Part shown: piece after piece, positions 16,744-26,422 of the stretch
Layout of the letters: the number at the start of each line of letters is the position of its first letter
How positions within the stretch are numbered: the stretch's first letter is position 1
Assembly: GCA_001801425.1 (NCBI GenBank)
Contig: MGXR01000003.1
Location: 1 to 50,306 of the forward strand
DNA: 50,306 bases
DNA from: Gammaproteobacteria bacterium RIFCSPHIGHO2_02_FULL_42_43
GTDB taxonomy: Bacteria; Pseudomonadota; Gammaproteobacteria; Coxiellales; Coxiellaceae
Direction: 5' to 3'
Translations under genes and position numbers: made by a program
Notes under the pieces: model-generated
Seen by the model: only the letters and a program-made list of their open reading frames with translations
What the model was told of the DNA's origin: nothing
The model's database searches: none

Positions 16744-17757
16744 ATGATGCAAGCTTATGCTATTACTTTCGACGATGTCCTGCTAACACCCGCTTATAAT
16801 CACTATGAATCGCGACGATTGGTCGAGATGGCGATGACAGATCGCAGCAAAAAACTGACACTGCAACTGCCACTCATGAGCTCCAATATGGACACGATTA
16901 CCGAGAACGCCATGGCAAATTTTATGGCGAGCAAAGGGGGTATTGGTGTATTGCATCGCTTCATGACCATCGAAGAAAATGTGGCGGAATACAAAAAATG
17001 CAAAGGTTCTGTATTTGTATCCGTCGGTTGCAATGATGCGGAATTAGAGCGCGCCAAGGCATTGCGTGACGCAGGCGCTGATTATTTTTGCATTGACGTA
17101 GCGCACGCACATGCGCGCTACGTCGGCTCCACGATGAAACAATTGCGAAAAATACTGCCCGACGCCTGCATTATGGCAGGTAATGTGGCAACGTATGCCG
17201 GCGCTGATTATTTGGCTTCTTGTGGTGCAGATATTGTCAAAGCCGGCATTGGCGGCGGTTCTGTTTGCAGCACGCGCATCAAAACCGGATTTGGCATTCC
17301 AATGCTGACGTGCATTCAAGATTGTGCCCGCTGCGATCGCTCCGTTGTGGCCGATGGCGGCATTCGCGCTCCAGGCGACATTGTCAAAGCGCTCGCGTTT
17401 GGTGCAGATTTTGTCATGATTGGCGGCATGTTGGCAGGCACGGCTGTCACCCCCGGTGAAATCATCACAAAAAAAGATGGCTCGACAGTAAAACAATATC
17501 GCGGCATGGCAAGTCGCGAAGCACAAACTGATTTCATGGGCGGCATGGGTGATTGGAAAACAGCAGAAGGTGTTGTCGCTGAAGTGCGTTATCGCGAAGA
17601 TCAAGACGCCATTTTGGCAGATATTATGGGCGGGCTGCGTTCTGGTTTGACTTATGCCGGTGCCAGCACCATTCGAGAATTACAACGCAAGTTGGATTAT
17701 GTATTGGTGACACCTGCCGGCAGAACAGAAAGTCTGCCGCATAAACTAATGGAGTAA
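16744..17757 (+). CDS. guaC: GMP reductase
   Basis: A 337-residue TIM-barrel enzyme of the IMPDH/GMPR family, without the CBS insert of IMP dehydrogenase and with the GMP-reductase length. It starts with YAITFDDVLLTPAYNHYESR; the catalytic loop is GIGGGSVCSTRIKTGFG with Cys about 175, and the flap region contains YRGMASREAQTDF. It would deaminate GMP to IMP using NADPH, balancing purine pools. The frame extends upstream to 16693, but ATG 16744 follows CAGGG by six bases and matches the family N-terminus. The MITE-like repeat ends eight bases before it. It is followed after six bases by the TMEM175-like gene. An IMPDH-like activity is less likely but cannot be excluded. Confidence 0.92.
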   Translation: MMQAYAITFDDVLLTPAYNHYESRRLVEMAMTDRSKKLTLQLPLMSSNMDTITENAMANFMASKGGIGVLHRFMTIEENVAEYKKCKGSVFVSVGCNDAELERAKALRDAGADYFCIDVAHAHARYVGSTMKQLRKILPDACIMAGNVATYAGADYLASCGADIVKAGIGGGSVCSTRIKTGFGIPMLTCIQDCARCDRSVVADGGIRAPGDIVKALAFGADFVMIGGMLAGTAVTPGEIITKKDGSTVKQYRGMASREAQTDFMGGMGDWKTAEGVVAEVRYREDQDAILADIMGGLRSGLTYAGASTIRELQRKLDYVLVTPAGRTESLPHKLME

Positions 17758-17763
17758 CAACAC

Positions 17764-18381
17764 ATGGCGGTGACATTGGAAAACACTTCCCCTTTTCAGC
17801 TATCCACCGATCGCCTGCGCTCTTTGTGCGATGTCGTGATGGGCGCTGTGTTGGTCGTATTAATTTTGAATATCGACTTTCCTGATTTATCCACTGTCTC
17901 CACCACGCAAACACTCTTAAATATTTTTTACGAAAAATTAACCAGCATTTTTTCTTTTCTCATTTGTTTTTTAGTGGTAGCCAAATGCTGGGAAATACAC
18001 AATTTGCTTTTTTATCACGTGAAAAATGCGGATAGAAGAATCGTTTGGCTGACCATGTTGTATTTGTTCTGTGTAATTTTTTTAATTTTTACTTCCGGTA
18101 TTCACATTCGTTTTACAGACAAAACCATCGTCATGATTTTTTCAATCAGCTTGATGATGCCTGCGTTTATATTATCGATGTTGTGCGCACGCGTGGTGTA
18201 TTCGTGGAAACTGGACGAATCCATATATATTTCGGAAACGCGCAAACGCGCCTCAGTCATTCTGATGTTAAAAATATTTTTAATTCCTGCAATCGCTATT
18301 TTTTCATTCATACTCACTTATGTTGATGTGTTGTTTGCTTATTATGTTTGGTCATTAATGTTAATAGTGATTTTTGTTTGA
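17764..18381 (+). CDS. TMEM175-like (DUF1211) membrane protein, divergent
   Basis: A 205-residue protein with about six hydrophobic segments. Its start, DRLRSLCDVVMGAVLVVLIL, matches the position of the TMEM175 pore helix signature (R-x3-FSDGV-x-A-x5-L), and helix 3 has the family pattern W-x2-HN-x2F (CWEIHNLLFYHVKNAD). TMEM175 family proteins are tetrameric potassium channels; the bacterial forms have one such unit, as here. The normally invariant FSDG is replaced by LCDV, so conductance may differ or be lost. Six bases separate it from guaC, implying one transcript. Confidence 0.65.
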   Translation: MAVTLENTSPFQLSTDRLRSLCDVVMGAVLVVLILNIDFPDLSTVSTTQTLLNIFYEKLTSIFSFLICFLVVAKCWEIHNLLFYHVKNADRRIVWLTMLYLFCVIFLIFTSGIHIRFTDKTIVMIFSISLMMPAFILSMLCARVVYSWKLDESIYISETRKRASVILMLKIFLIPAIAIFSFILTYVDVLFAYYVWSLMLIVIFV

Positions 18382-18788
18382 TGCGTCATCATCATTTTTT
18401 TTCACATCATGACAGCGCTCCCTGGGATTATGGGGAATGCCGGCGTGATCTACTAAAATACGAGTTAGCGGATGACGATGAATGCACTGAACAAGAAAAG
18501 ATAATCACGGAACGAATTTTATTTTGTCTTCGTAAAGCAGAAGAAGCGTTGGACGACCCAACGGAAGCAGAATGGCTTGGTTCAGCATATGATGAGTTTC
18601 GCATTTATCTACTCTACGCAGAAACACACTTCATATCCCCAAGCGTTTTCGAAAATATTTTAAAGAAACATTTTCCTCGTTTAGTTCGAAAACTACAACA
18701 ACCAGTAATACAAAACATGTCAACGAGCGATGTGGAAATGCGAGATATGACTTCCGAAAGAGTTGACACAAATTGGTCAGCGCTGTAG
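18381..18788 (+). CDS. hypothetical acidic protein
   Basis: About 135 residues from the ATG at 18381, which overlaps the stop of the TMEM175-like gene (TGATG); a longer frame opens at 18348. The N-terminus is histidine-rich (MRHHHFFSHHDS) and could bind metal; the rest is predicted helical and acidic (LLKYELADDDECTEQEK). No family was recognised. The epmB start follows after 11 bases, so it probably belongs to the guaC-TMEM175-epmB transcript. Confidence 0.6.
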   Translation: MRHHHFFSHHDSAPWDYGECRRDLLKYELADDDECTEQEKIITERILFCLRKAEEALDDPTEAEWLGSAYDEFRIYLLYAETHFISPSVFENILKKHFPRLVRKLQQPVIQNMSTSDVEMRDMTSERVDTNWSAL

Positions 18789-18799
18789 CGTCACGTGTC

Positions 18800-19768
18800 A
18801 TGAATTGGCAACAATCGTTAATACAATCACGCATTTCATTTGAGCAGCTTTGTACGTTATTGCAATTGGATCCATCGCGACTCTCAAAAAATAATAATGC
18901 GATCGCTGCATTTCCATTGCGTGTTCCGAAAGAATATTTATCACGAATTGAAAAAGGAAATTACAACGACCCATTGTTATTACAAATTTTGCCGCAAGCC
19001 ATCGAAATGCAAAAAGTGCCTGGATTTTCGAAAGATCCATTGCAAGAAAATAATCATAATCCTGTGCCGGGTTTGCTACACAAATATCCGAATCGTGTTT
19101 TGCTGACGTTAACCGGTGCCTGCGCCGTACATTGTCGCTACTGTTTTCGCCGACATTTTCCATATGAAAATAATTTGCCGAGCAAACAAAATTGGCCGCA
19201 CATTTTAGAATACATTGCTGCGCGCAATGATATTGACGAAGTGATTTTAAGCGGTGGCGATCCGCTGGTGCTCAAAGATTCTCTACTCAGAGAATTTGTT
19301 TCTGAATTAGATAAAATTGCGCATGTAAAACGCCTGCGCATTCACACGCGCTTGCCCATCATGATTCCCTCGCGTGTTTGCGATGAATTATTAGCTTGGA
19401 TGACGCAATCGCGTTTGCTCATGGCTGTTGTGATACACAGCAATCACGCGAATGAATTGGATGAAGATGTTGCTCGAGCGATCACAAAATTACGTCGCGC
19501 ATTGGTAATTGTATTAAATCAATCCGTCTTATTAAAAAATATCAACGACACATCGCAAGCGTTAGTTCAATTGAGCAAACGTTTGTTTGAGCTGGGTGTT
19601 CTGCCTTATTATTTGCATTTGTTAGATAAAGTAGATGGCGCCGCACATTTTGATGTCGACGAAAAAATTGCGAATGCATTGATGTGTGATATCAAACAAC
19701 AATTACCCGGATTTTTAGTGCCGAAATTAGCGCGCGAAGTGAGTGGGGCGTTAAATAAAATTTTTTAA
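18800..19768 (+). CDS. epmB: EF-P-specific lysine 2,3-aminomutase EpmB
   Basis: A 322-residue radical SAM, PLP-dependent enzyme that converts lysine to (R)-beta-lysine for attachment to EF-P by EpmA. The start aligns with the family from the ATG at 18800. The iron-sulfur motif is CRYCFRRHFPYENN (first Cys about 111), preceded by VPGLLHKYPNRVLL and followed by EVILSGGDPLVLKD; LNQSVLLKNIND contains the probable PLP lysine and YYLHLLDKVDGAAHFDV is typical of the C-terminal part. In many gammaproteobacteria epmB is next to efp; here it is about 17 kb away, at the end of the guaC unit, while epmA stays with efp. Confidence 0.95.
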   Translation: MNWQQSLIQSRISFEQLCTLLQLDPSRLSKNNNAIAAFPLRVPKEYLSRIEKGNYNDPLLLQILPQAIEMQKVPGFSKDPLQENNHNPVPGLLHKYPNRVLLTLTGACAVHCRYCFRRHFPYENNLPSKQNWPHILEYIAARNDIDEVILSGGDPLVLKDSLLREFVSELDKIAHVKRLRIHTRLPIMIPSRVCDELLAWMTQSRLLMAVVIHSNHANELDEDVARAITKLRRALVIVLNQSVLLKNINDTSQALVQLSKRLFELGVLPYYLHLLDKVDGAAHFDVDEKIANALMCDIKQQLPGFLVPKLAREVSGALNKIF

Positions 19769-19845
19769 AACCCATCAGCAAGCAAAGAGCTGCGTTCGTC
19801 AACGAGCGACTTAAACGCGCAGCACTTGCATCTCAATTAAAATAG

Positions 19846-19876
19846 GTCTAATATAAAATTACACTTTATATTGGAC
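19846..19876. promoter_or_regulatory. 12-bp inverted repeat upstream of a DUF4143 ATPase gene
   Basis: GTCTAATATAAA (19846-19857) and TTTATATTGGAC (19865-19876) are reverse complements with one mismatch, separated by seven bases, and end eight bases before the ATG at 19885. The placement suggests an operator or a leader hairpin covering the ribosome site. The regulator is unknown. Confidence 0.5.
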
Positions 19877-19884
19877 GGATCTGA

Positions 19885-21105
19885 ATGACACACATCCCAC
19901 GCAGTCTTGCGAAAATAGTTAAAACGGTAAGCAAGCAGTTCCGCGTTGTTTTGTTGACTGGCCCAAGACAGGTGGGTAAAACCACCTTGCTGGAATATAT
20001 CGACAAAAAAAAACGATCCTATATCACACTGGATGACATGAACGCGCGCATTGCTGCTGAAAAAGATCCGATTGGCTTTATTGAAAGATTGAAATTACCT
20101 GTTTTAATAGATGAAGTGCAGTATGCACCCGCATTATTTTCATACATTAAAATGTGCGTTGATCGAAATAAAAAACCTGGGCAGTTTTGGTTAACCGGGT
20201 CGCAACAATTTGATATGATGAAAAATGTTTCTGAATCATTAGCGGGACGTGTTGCGATTTTGCAATTATCTGGCATTTCTCTCGCAGAAGAACAAAATCG
20301 TATTGATAGCCCACCTTTTTTGCCTGATTTGAAAACGATTACATCGCGCGAAAAAACAGCGAAACCACTGACATTATTGGAGGGATTTCATAAAATTTGG
20401 CGTGGATCATATCCGGATGTTGTATTACAAGATGGAAAAAATTGGGAGAGATTTTACGAATCTTATGTGACTACATACATTCAAAAAGACGTTCGAGATT
20501 ATTTACAAATCAATGACCAAGTTACATTTCATCGGTTTATGCAAGTGGCCGCAGCACGAACTGGTCAGTTGATTAATTATCGTGATCTATCAAATGATGT
20601 GGGTGTAAGCGAACCAACCGTTAAATCATGGCTGAATGTATTACATGTCTCAGGTATTATTTATTTGCTTCAGCCTTATTTCAACAATCGCACGAAGCGT
20701 TTGATCAAGACACCAAAATTATATTTCATGGATACAGGTTTGTGTTGTTTTTTGACTGGCTGGTTGAACGCAGATGTTTTGGAGCGTGGCTCCATGGCAA
20801 GAAATCTTGCGGAAACCTATGTGATTTCAGAAATTATAAAATCATACTTGAACAATGGACGAATACCCCGTATTTATTTTTATCGTGACAAAGATATGAA
20901 TGAAATTGATGTATTGATTGAAGAAAATGGTGTGATCTATCCAATCGAAATTAAAAAAACAGCTTCTGTTAAAAACATCAATATTCACTTTAACGTATTA
21001 AAAAAACTAAAAATAACAATAGGTCGTGGCGGTGTATTATGTTTTATTCAATCGCCATTGCCACTTTCCTCTGAGGTAGAGGCAATACCGATCGGATATA
21101 TTTAA
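19885..21105 (+). CDS. AAA-type ATPase with DUF4143 domain
   Basis: A 406-residue member of the AAA_14/DUF4143 family. Walker A is LTGPRQVGKTTLLEYI (about 25-40), Walker B LPVLIDEVQYAP (about 72-83) and the sensor region WLTGSQQFDMM. A helical and winged-helix region follows (NYRDLSNDVGVSEPTVKSWL), then the C-terminal DUF4143 domain with a PD-(D/E)XK-like pattern (NEIDVLIEENGVIYPIEIKK). The family is abundant in bacteria and archaea, its function is not settled, and it behaves like a mobile or selfish gene. It stands alone, with its own inverted repeat upstream. Two relatives (30983-32155 and 35757-37112) are in the window. Confidence 0.9.
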   Translation: MTHIPRSLAKIVKTVSKQFRVVLLTGPRQVGKTTLLEYIDKKKRSYITLDDMNARIAAEKDPIGFIERLKLPVLIDEVQYAPALFSYIKMCVDRNKKPGQFWLTGSQQFDMMKNVSESLAGRVAILQLSGISLAEEQNRIDSPPFLPDLKTITSREKTAKPLTLLEGFHKIWRGSYPDVVLQDGKNWERFYESYVTTYIQKDVRDYLQINDQVTFHRFMQVAAARTGQLINYRDLSNDVGVSEPTVKSWLNVLHVSGIIYLLQPYFNNRTKRLIKTPKLYFMDTGLCCFLTGWLNADVLERGSMARNLAETYVISEIIKSYLNNGRIPRIYFYRDKDMNEIDVLIEENGVIYPIEIKKTASVKNINIHFNVLKKLKITIGRGGVLCFIQSPLPLSSEVEAIPIGYI

Positions 21106-21128
21106 TTTTATCGTGAAGTGTCATCCAT

Positions 21129-22328
21129 TTACTCCATCATCAACGCCTCAATCGGATTTAAACGTGAGGCGCGTAGTGCTGGATAAAATCCCGAAATAAT
21201 CCCGACCAGAACGGACACAGTAAATCCTAAAAGAATTGGCATGAGATAAAAATAAAATTCCCAGTGATGAAAAAAAGCTAAACCATACGATGTCAGTTGA
21301 CCAATCACCACACCCAGCAATCCGCCAAACAAAGTCAGCATCACAGATTCCGTTAAAAATAAACGCACGATATCGGATTGCGTTGCGCCAATCGCCATGC
21401 GAATGCCAATTTCACGGCGTCTTTCCACTACCGACACCAGCATAATATTCATCACACCAATGCCGCCCACCACCAATGAAATACACCCAATCGCAATCAA
21501 CAAATCAGCGTAAGTAGCACGCTCTTTTTTAATTAAATTAATAAGCTGTTGCGGATCCAGAAATAAAATCTTTTGCGTTGGTAACAACCGCTGCAATTTT
21601 GTTTGCAAACTATTTTTTGCCTCATCCATATCTGCACTCGAGCGCAATTGCACCAATATATTTTGAATACGCGTGTTTGTATTTAATATGTAGCTCGCCT
21701 GAATGGGAATAAAAATACTATTATTCATATTGACGGGAACAAAAAAATTATTTTGCGTTTTTTTCAAAACACCGATAATGGTAAAAATAAAATTGCCCAC
21801 ATGCATTTGTTTTCCCACCACGGCACTCGGGCTATAATGAATTTTTTTAGCCACTTCATTTCCAATCACGCAATAAAATTTTTGATGATCTAAATCAGAA
21901 ATAAATCGACCGCGAAATATGTGAATCTTGGTAATATCCAAAAAACGTTCCGTCACGCCGACCACATCACCATGCAATGGCATTCCTTCAAAATGCATCG
22001 ATTGTCCGTTAATCACATAAGGTGCTGCATGCACGATACGACGAGAATAAGATTTTAGCTTTGGCATATCTGACAATTGAAATGATTGATCATCCCGATC
22101 TCTGTTGCCCATGTTATTTTTAGCGATAACATAAACTGATAATAAATTCGTTCCTAATTTTTTAAATTGAGATAATGCATGTGTTGTTGCTAATTGACTG
22201 GAGGACATGAGCGCTACTACCGACGCTGTACCCACCAACACGCCCAAAATAGCCAGCAACGATCGAAGTTTATTTGCTAATAAATCGAGCGCAATGCTTT
22301 TAAAAAATAATTTATTCAACGCGACCAT
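21129..22328 (-). CDS. ABC transporter permease, MacB/FtsX-type
   Basis: About 399 residues with one N-terminal membrane helix (LLAILGVLVGTASVVALMSS), a large MacB-PCD periplasmic domain (about 60-270), and three C-terminal helices beginning IGCISLVVGGIGVMNIMLVS, followed by the cytoplasmic coupling segment RRREIGIRMAIGATQSDI. It is the permease half of a MacB-type exporter whose ATPase is a separate gene immediately upstream (overlap 17 bases). With the MacA-like adaptor and the TolC-like channel it should form a mechanotransmitting pump that extrudes periplasmic substrates. The start is uncertain between ATG 22328 and TTG 22319; AGGATGG precedes the latter. Confidence 0.88.
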   Translation of the reverse strand: MVALNKLFFKSIALDLLANKLRSLLAILGVLVGTASVVALMSSSQLATTHALSQFKKLGTNLLSVYVIAKNNMGNRDRDDQSFQLSDMPKLKSYSRRIVHAAPYVINGQSMHFEGMPLHGDVVGVTERFLDITKIHIFRGRFISDLDHQKFYCVIGNEVAKKIHYSPSAVVGKQMHVGNFIFTIIGVLKKTQNNFFVPVNMNNSIFIPIQASYILNTNTRIQNILVQLRSSADMDEAKNSLQTKLQRLLPTQKILFLDPQQLINLIKKERATYADLLIAIGCISLVVGGIGVMNIMLVSVVERRREIGIRMAIGATQSDIVRLFLTESVMLTLFGGLLGVVIGQLTSYGLAFFHHWEFYFYLMPILLGFTVSVLVGIISGFYPALRASRLNPIEALMME

Positions 22329-22980
22329 CCTGAATGTGAATTTGACGTTTGCATTGACGAGCAATATCGTCGGCATGCGTGATAATAACGACAGTTTTTT
22401 TCAATTCTTGCATTTCTTCTGTCATCAGCGACATAATCTGTTTGCTCGTCTCAGAATCTAACGCGCCCGTTGGCTCATCCGCCAAAATAATTTTGGGATC
22501 ATTCACAAGCGCTCGCGCAATCGCCACACGCTGTTGCTGCCCACCCGATAATTCATTGGGATAATGCGACGCCCATCGCGTCATACCCACTTTTTTGAGC
22601 ATCATGGCAGCGCATTCTTTCATGTCATCATCTGTAAGCGCTGCATCTTGTCGATACGTGAGCGGCAACAAAACATTTTGCAATGCTGTTAATTTCGGCA
22701 ATAAAAAAAATTGCTGAAAAACGAATCCAATGCGCTGATTGCGCAAAATTGCTAATGCATTTGCTGAAAATTGCGCTGTATCAACACCATCTAAAAAATA
22801 TTTTCCATGTGTCGGGCTATCGAGCAGACCCATAATATGCATCAGCGTCGATTTTCCTGAGCCGGAAGGGCCCGTGATCGCTACAATTTCGCCAGATTGA
22901 ATACACAAATTCACTTGTTTTAGCGCAGTAAAATGATTACCTGCATCGTATATTTTAGTGACGTGTTTCAGCTCTATCAT
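22312..22980 (-). CDS. ABC transporter ATP-binding protein, MacB/LolD-type
   Basis: A 222-residue ATPase with all motifs: Walker [14 protein letters not shown] (about 37-49), Q-loop [10 protein letters not shown], signature [15 protein letters not shown], Walker [13 protein letters not shown] and the His switch ITHADD. The sequence [12 protein letters not shown] and the length are typical of the MacB/LolD/FtsE group. It sits between the adaptor gene (four-base overlap) and the permease gene, so MacB is split into two polypeptides here, as in several other bacteria. Confidence 0.93.
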   Translation of the reverse strand: MIELKHVTKIYDAGNHFTALKQVNLCIQSGEIVAITGPSGSGKSTLMHIMGLLDSPTHGKYFLDGVDTAQFSANALAILRNQRIGFVFQQFFLLPKLTALQNVLLPLTYRQDAALTDDDMKECAAMMLKKVGMTRWASHYPNELSGGQQQRVAIARALVNDPKIILADEPTGALDSETSKQIMSLMTEEMQELKKTVVIITHADDIARQCKRQIHIQDGRVE

Positions 22981-24140
22981 GATCGATCATCGATTTGAAT
23001 CTTATCGCCAGGCTTAATGCCGCTTAAAATTTCAATTTGCGTTGGCGTAGTGTATCCTGTTTTCACTTCAACTTTTTTGAGTTGATGAGATTGCACTACG
23101 GTAACCCAAGTTTTCCCATTGTTTTCACTGACCGCTTGAATGGGCAATAAAATATGCGCGCTGTGTTGCAATGCAATTTTAAATTTTGCGGTCATGCCAA
23201 CACGAATGGATTCCATATCTTTTTTCGATACCTGTGGAATGGAAATACCAACAGTAAATTCGCTGATGCCGCTGTGCGTGTCATCTTCTTTTGCTTGCGC
23301 AGAAACATCGGTAACCACACCATTTAAAATGACCGCAGGAAAAGCGCTGCTCGTCACTACCACATTCATTCCCGTGTGAATACGAACAATATCCATCTCA
23401 CTCACATCAAATGTTGCACGTAATCCGGATAAATCACCAATCGATAATAACAAATCGCCTTCTTTAATTTCACTGCCCGGCACTAATTTTCCAGAAATAC
23501 TTTGCTGCTGCTGTGAATTATTGTCACTTTTTGGGGGAAATAACACGATGCCAGAATGTGGCGCATAAATTAGCAGATGATGAAAATGTTTTTCCAATAT
23601 TTTTTCAACTGTAGCAGTGTCAGATAATGAAAGTGATTCAATACTTTCAAAATCAACGCCAGCTGTATGTAATATTTTTTTAAGTGCGTATTGCGATTGA
23701 AAATAATTTAATGCGGCATCATTAAACGTTGTTTTTTGCATCAAATATTCATTGCGTGACACAACACCTGCGTCATATAATTTTTTCTCTCCTTTGAATG
23801 AGCTCACTTGCGTTAAATAACTTTGTTTTTTTTGAAGATAATCACTCACGGATTTTCGATAATTTTCAGATAAAATTTTGGAATCAATCACGAGTAATTG
23901 ACGCCCTTGATTCACAGGCTCACCATACGAAAAATTCATAGAAACGATATTGCCATCAACAGGGCTAATCACCGGGAAAGTATTAATGGGCTGTAATACG
24001 CCGGAATAATAAAGCACTTCCGATGGTTTTTGCAGCTTAGCCACCACCACTTTTTCGGATGCGCGATTTTTTTTATCGTGATGATCGCAACTGACTAAAA
24101 AAATAGACAGCATTGAAAACAAAATAATAATTTTTTTCAT
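22977..24140 (-). CDS. MacA-like periplasmic adaptor lipoprotein (HlyD family)
   Basis: A 387-residue membrane-fusion protein. The signal peptide MKKIIILFSMLSIFLVSC ends in a lipobox (LVSC), predicting lipoprotein anchoring; E. coli MacA uses a membrane helix instead. Next come a split lipoyl domain (VDGNIVSMNFSYGEPVNQG, and later IYAPHSGIVLFPPKSDNNSQ), an alpha-hairpin (about 80-150) and beta-barrel and membrane-proximal regions (VGMTAKFKIALQHSAHILLP). It would bridge the MacB-type transporter and the TolC-like channel encoded one base upstream. The four-base overlap with the ATPase gene supports translational coupling. Confidence 0.9.
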   Translation of the reverse strand: MKKIIILFSMLSIFLVSCDHHDKKNRASEKVVVAKLQKPSEVLYYSGVLQPINTFPVISPVDGNIVSMNFSYGEPVNQGRQLLVIDSKILSENYRKSVSDYLQKKQSYLTQVSSFKGEKKLYDAGVVSRNEYLMQKTTFNDAALNYFQSQYALKKILHTAGVDFESIESLSLSDTATVEKILEKHFHHLLIYAPHSGIVLFPPKSDNNSQQQQSISGKLVPGSEIKEGDLLLSIGDLSGLRATFDVSEMDIVRIHTGMNVVVTSSAFPAVILNGVVTDVSAQAKEDDTHSGISEFTVGISIPQVSKKDMESIRVGMTAKFKIALQHSAHILLPIQAVSENNGKTWVTVVQSHQLKKVEVKTGYTTPTQIEILSGIKPGDKIQIDDRS

Positions 24141-24141
24141 A

Positions 24142-25554
24142 TCAATACCTCAAATGAATATGCCAATTATGCAATGTGGAACCAAGAATTTGATGAAGTG
24201 CAGTGACTGCATTTAAATAATTAATTTCTGTCGTCACTAAATTCAATCGCTGCGCTAACAATTGATCTTCTAATGTATCCACTTCAAATACAGAGACTCG
24301 CCCGTATTTGAGTTTTAACTTTGCATCTAACACTGTTTTTTCTTGCATCTGCACTGATTGTTTTGCAATATCAATTTGCTGCGCTTGATTTTGAATCGTT
24401 GCATATTGATTCATAACGCTGCGAATTAAATCTTCTTTTTGTTGTCGTAAATTAATTTCGGCATCTTCAATCGCAATTTTCGCAGACACGACTGCTTGCT
24501 TTAAACTGATGTTGTCAAAGGGAACGCTCAATGTAAAAAGTACTGTGGGAGCAGTGCTACCGATGGAATTAATGGGTTGCCCTAATTGACTACCTACGGT
24601 GGTGGTTGCTTGCGCATCCAGTTGCCATTTTCTCGCATCTTCCGCTGTAATTAAAGTGCGTTTAGTCACTTGTAAAGTGAGGAGCGCTTGTTGATACGCG
24701 ATATTATTTTTCAGCGCCGTATCAATGCACGCTTGCAGCGATGGGATGGTTTCGTGTGACAATGCAATGTGACGATCCACTATTATTTTTTTATCTGCAG
24801 GCATACCCAGTGAAGACAAAAAAGTTTGATAGGAATTGCGCAGCGCATCTTCTTGTTGTACAACACCCAAACGTGTATTTTCTACCGTCGCTTCTTGTTG
24901 CAATAATTCACTCGGCGCCAATTGCCCTGCATCCACACGCAACTTAGAATTCATAACACTTTCTTCTTGGCTTGCCAATGTTTGCCGATTGATCTTCAAA
25001 CTATTTTCACTGGCAACCAATGCGCGATAATTGCTAATCACCGTCACGACGGTCGTGATCACGCTATTTTTAAAATTTAGTTTTGCAACACTTTCTTTGT
25101 CAAGCGCATCTTGATAATTCACGCGATTCACGGCAAAACCAAAACCGCGCAACAAATGTTGCGTGACTTGTAATTGCGTATTACCAACGCCCCCAGAAAA
25201 ATTATTGCTTTGTGTAATGCCAACACTCGTACCCGATGGCGCATTAACAGCGATGCCTGTGCTGGCACTCCATTGTGGCGGCACACCATTTTGTAATTGC
25301 GATGTCAACGTCGGCGCAGTCCATTGCACGCCATACGAATGAATCACGGTCTCCAAACCAAATTTATCTAAAATGCGCTGCAATTCGCTGATTTGCACAC
25401 CCGAATTCGTGCGCAACGCCAACGCGATAGCATCTTGTAAACTTAATTTTTGCGATTTTTGCGGAACCGCAGTCGGTAGCGGCAACATCGCAGACATTGC
25501 TGAAATAGAAAAAAAACAAACTGCGATAATAATAATGAATTTCACATGTCTCAT
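24142..25554 (-). CDS. TolC-like outer-membrane efflux protein
   Basis: A 470-residue OEP-family protein with a signal peptide (FIIIIAVCFFSISAMSA). The two OEP repeats of coiled-coil hairpins are visible, one around 40-270 (LSLQDAIALALRTNSGVQIS at its start) and one around 275-460 (IPSLQACIDTALKNNIAYQQ), the internal duplication expected of TolC. It forms the outer-membrane exit duct. It is the first gene of the operon tolC-like, macA-like, ATPase, permease, all on the minus strand. Whether it serves other pumps is unknown. Confidence 0.9.
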   Translation of the reverse strand: MRHVKFIIIIAVCFFSISAMSAMLPLPTAVPQKSQKLSLQDAIALALRTNSGVQISELQRILDKFGLETVIHSYGVQWTAPTLTSQLQNGVPPQWSASTGIAVNAPSGTSVGITQSNNFSGGVGNTQLQVTQHLLRGFGFAVNRVNYQDALDKESVAKLNFKNSVITTVVTVISNYRALVASENSLKINRQTLASQEESVMNSKLRVDAGQLAPSELLQQEATVENTRLGVVQQEDALRNSYQTFLSSLGMPADKKIIVDRHIALSHETIPSLQACIDTALKNNIAYQQALLTLQVTKRTLITAEDARKWQLDAQATTTVGSQLGQPINSIGSTAPTVLFTLSVPFDNISLKQAVVSAKIAIEDAEINLRQQKEDLIRSVMNQYATIQNQAQQIDIAKQSVQMQEKTVLDAKLKLKYGRVSVFEVDTLEDQLLAQRLNLVTTEINYLNAVTALHQILGSTLHNWHIHLRY

Positions 25555-25567
25555 GAATGGAACACCG

Positions 25568-26422
25568 CTAAAAAAACCGGTCCATCAATAACGCCAAAAA
25601 TAATCCCATCAAATACACAATTGAAAATTGAAATACTTTTTTCGGCAACAATGGATTATCAGAACGGTGCAATTGCAATGCGAGCATTAAAAATCGCATA
25701 TTCAACATGAGCGCGATCGACAAATAAATCCAGCCGGATAAATGAACGACAAACGGTAGCAATGATACTGCGCATAACACTGCGACGTACCACACAATAT
25801 GCAATTTGGTATATGCAATCCCGCGCGTGACAGGCAACATCGGCACTCCTGCTTTCGCATATTCATCCACACGATCAATCGCGAGCGCCCAAAAATGCGG
25901 CGGCGTCCACACAAAAATAATCAGCAACAAAACGATCGCATCAAAATCAACATGCCCTGTCATTGCAACCCAACCCAAGAGTGGCGGCGCAGCCCCCGCT
26001 AATCCACCAATCACAATATTCTGCGCTGTCGCATATTTTAAATATAAAGTGTAAATAACGGCGTATCCAATCAAGGCGCAAAAAGTAAGAAATGCGGTCA
26101 GCGTGTTCACCCATATCACCAACAATATAAATCCTGAAACACCCATCACTGCAGAAAAAATAGCAGCGTGCACATTACTGATGTGATAGGAGGCGATGGG
26201 GCGATGCTGTGTGCGTCGCATCAAACGATCAATGCGCTGATCCGCCAAATGATTCACCACGGCAGCACTACACGCCATCAATGCAATGCCAATATTTCCC
26301 CACCAAAATTTCTCCCAAGAAAAATCAATTGTGGGAACTAAACTCATTCCCACCATGCTCGTTAAAATCATCAACATCACAACGCGAGGTTTGCACAACG
26401 TGATGTAATTCGACAGGCTCAC
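25568..26422 (-). CDS. cyoE: protoheme IX farnesyltransferase
   Basis: A UbiA-family prenyltransferase of about 284 residues that makes heme O from protoheme and farnesyl diphosphate for terminal oxidases. The first aspartate-rich motif is NHLADQRIDRLMRRTQHRP (Asn-x3-Asp-x3-Asp) and the second region reads WTPPHFWALAIDRVDEYAKA; GGLAGAAPPLLGWVA is also conserved. About nine membrane helices. Both candidate starts are GTG: 26428 overlaps the G-run, while 26422 lies five to six bases after AGGGGG and is preferred. It overlaps the end of the PTPS-family gene by four bases at this start. Oxidase genes usually nearby are not in the window. Confidence 0.94.
   Translation of the reverse strand: MSLSNYITLCKPRVVMLMILTSMVGMSLVPTIDFSWEKFWWGNIGIALMACSAAVVNHLADQRIDRLMRRTQHRPIASYHISNVHAAIFSAVMGVSGFILLVIWVNTLTAFLTFCALIGYAVIYTLYLKYATAQNIVIGGLAGAAPPLLGWVAMTGHVDFDAIVLLLIIFVWTPPHFWALAIDRVDEYAKAGVPMLPVTRGIAYTKLHIVWYVAVLCAVSLLPFVVHLSGWIYLSIALMLNMRFLMLALQLHRSDNPLLPKKVFQFSIVYLMGLFLALLMDRFF

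Noticed and set aside
17044-17604. Long minus-strand frame inside guaC
   Set aside because: Shadow of guaC, with repetitive Ala/His/Asn composition and no domain.
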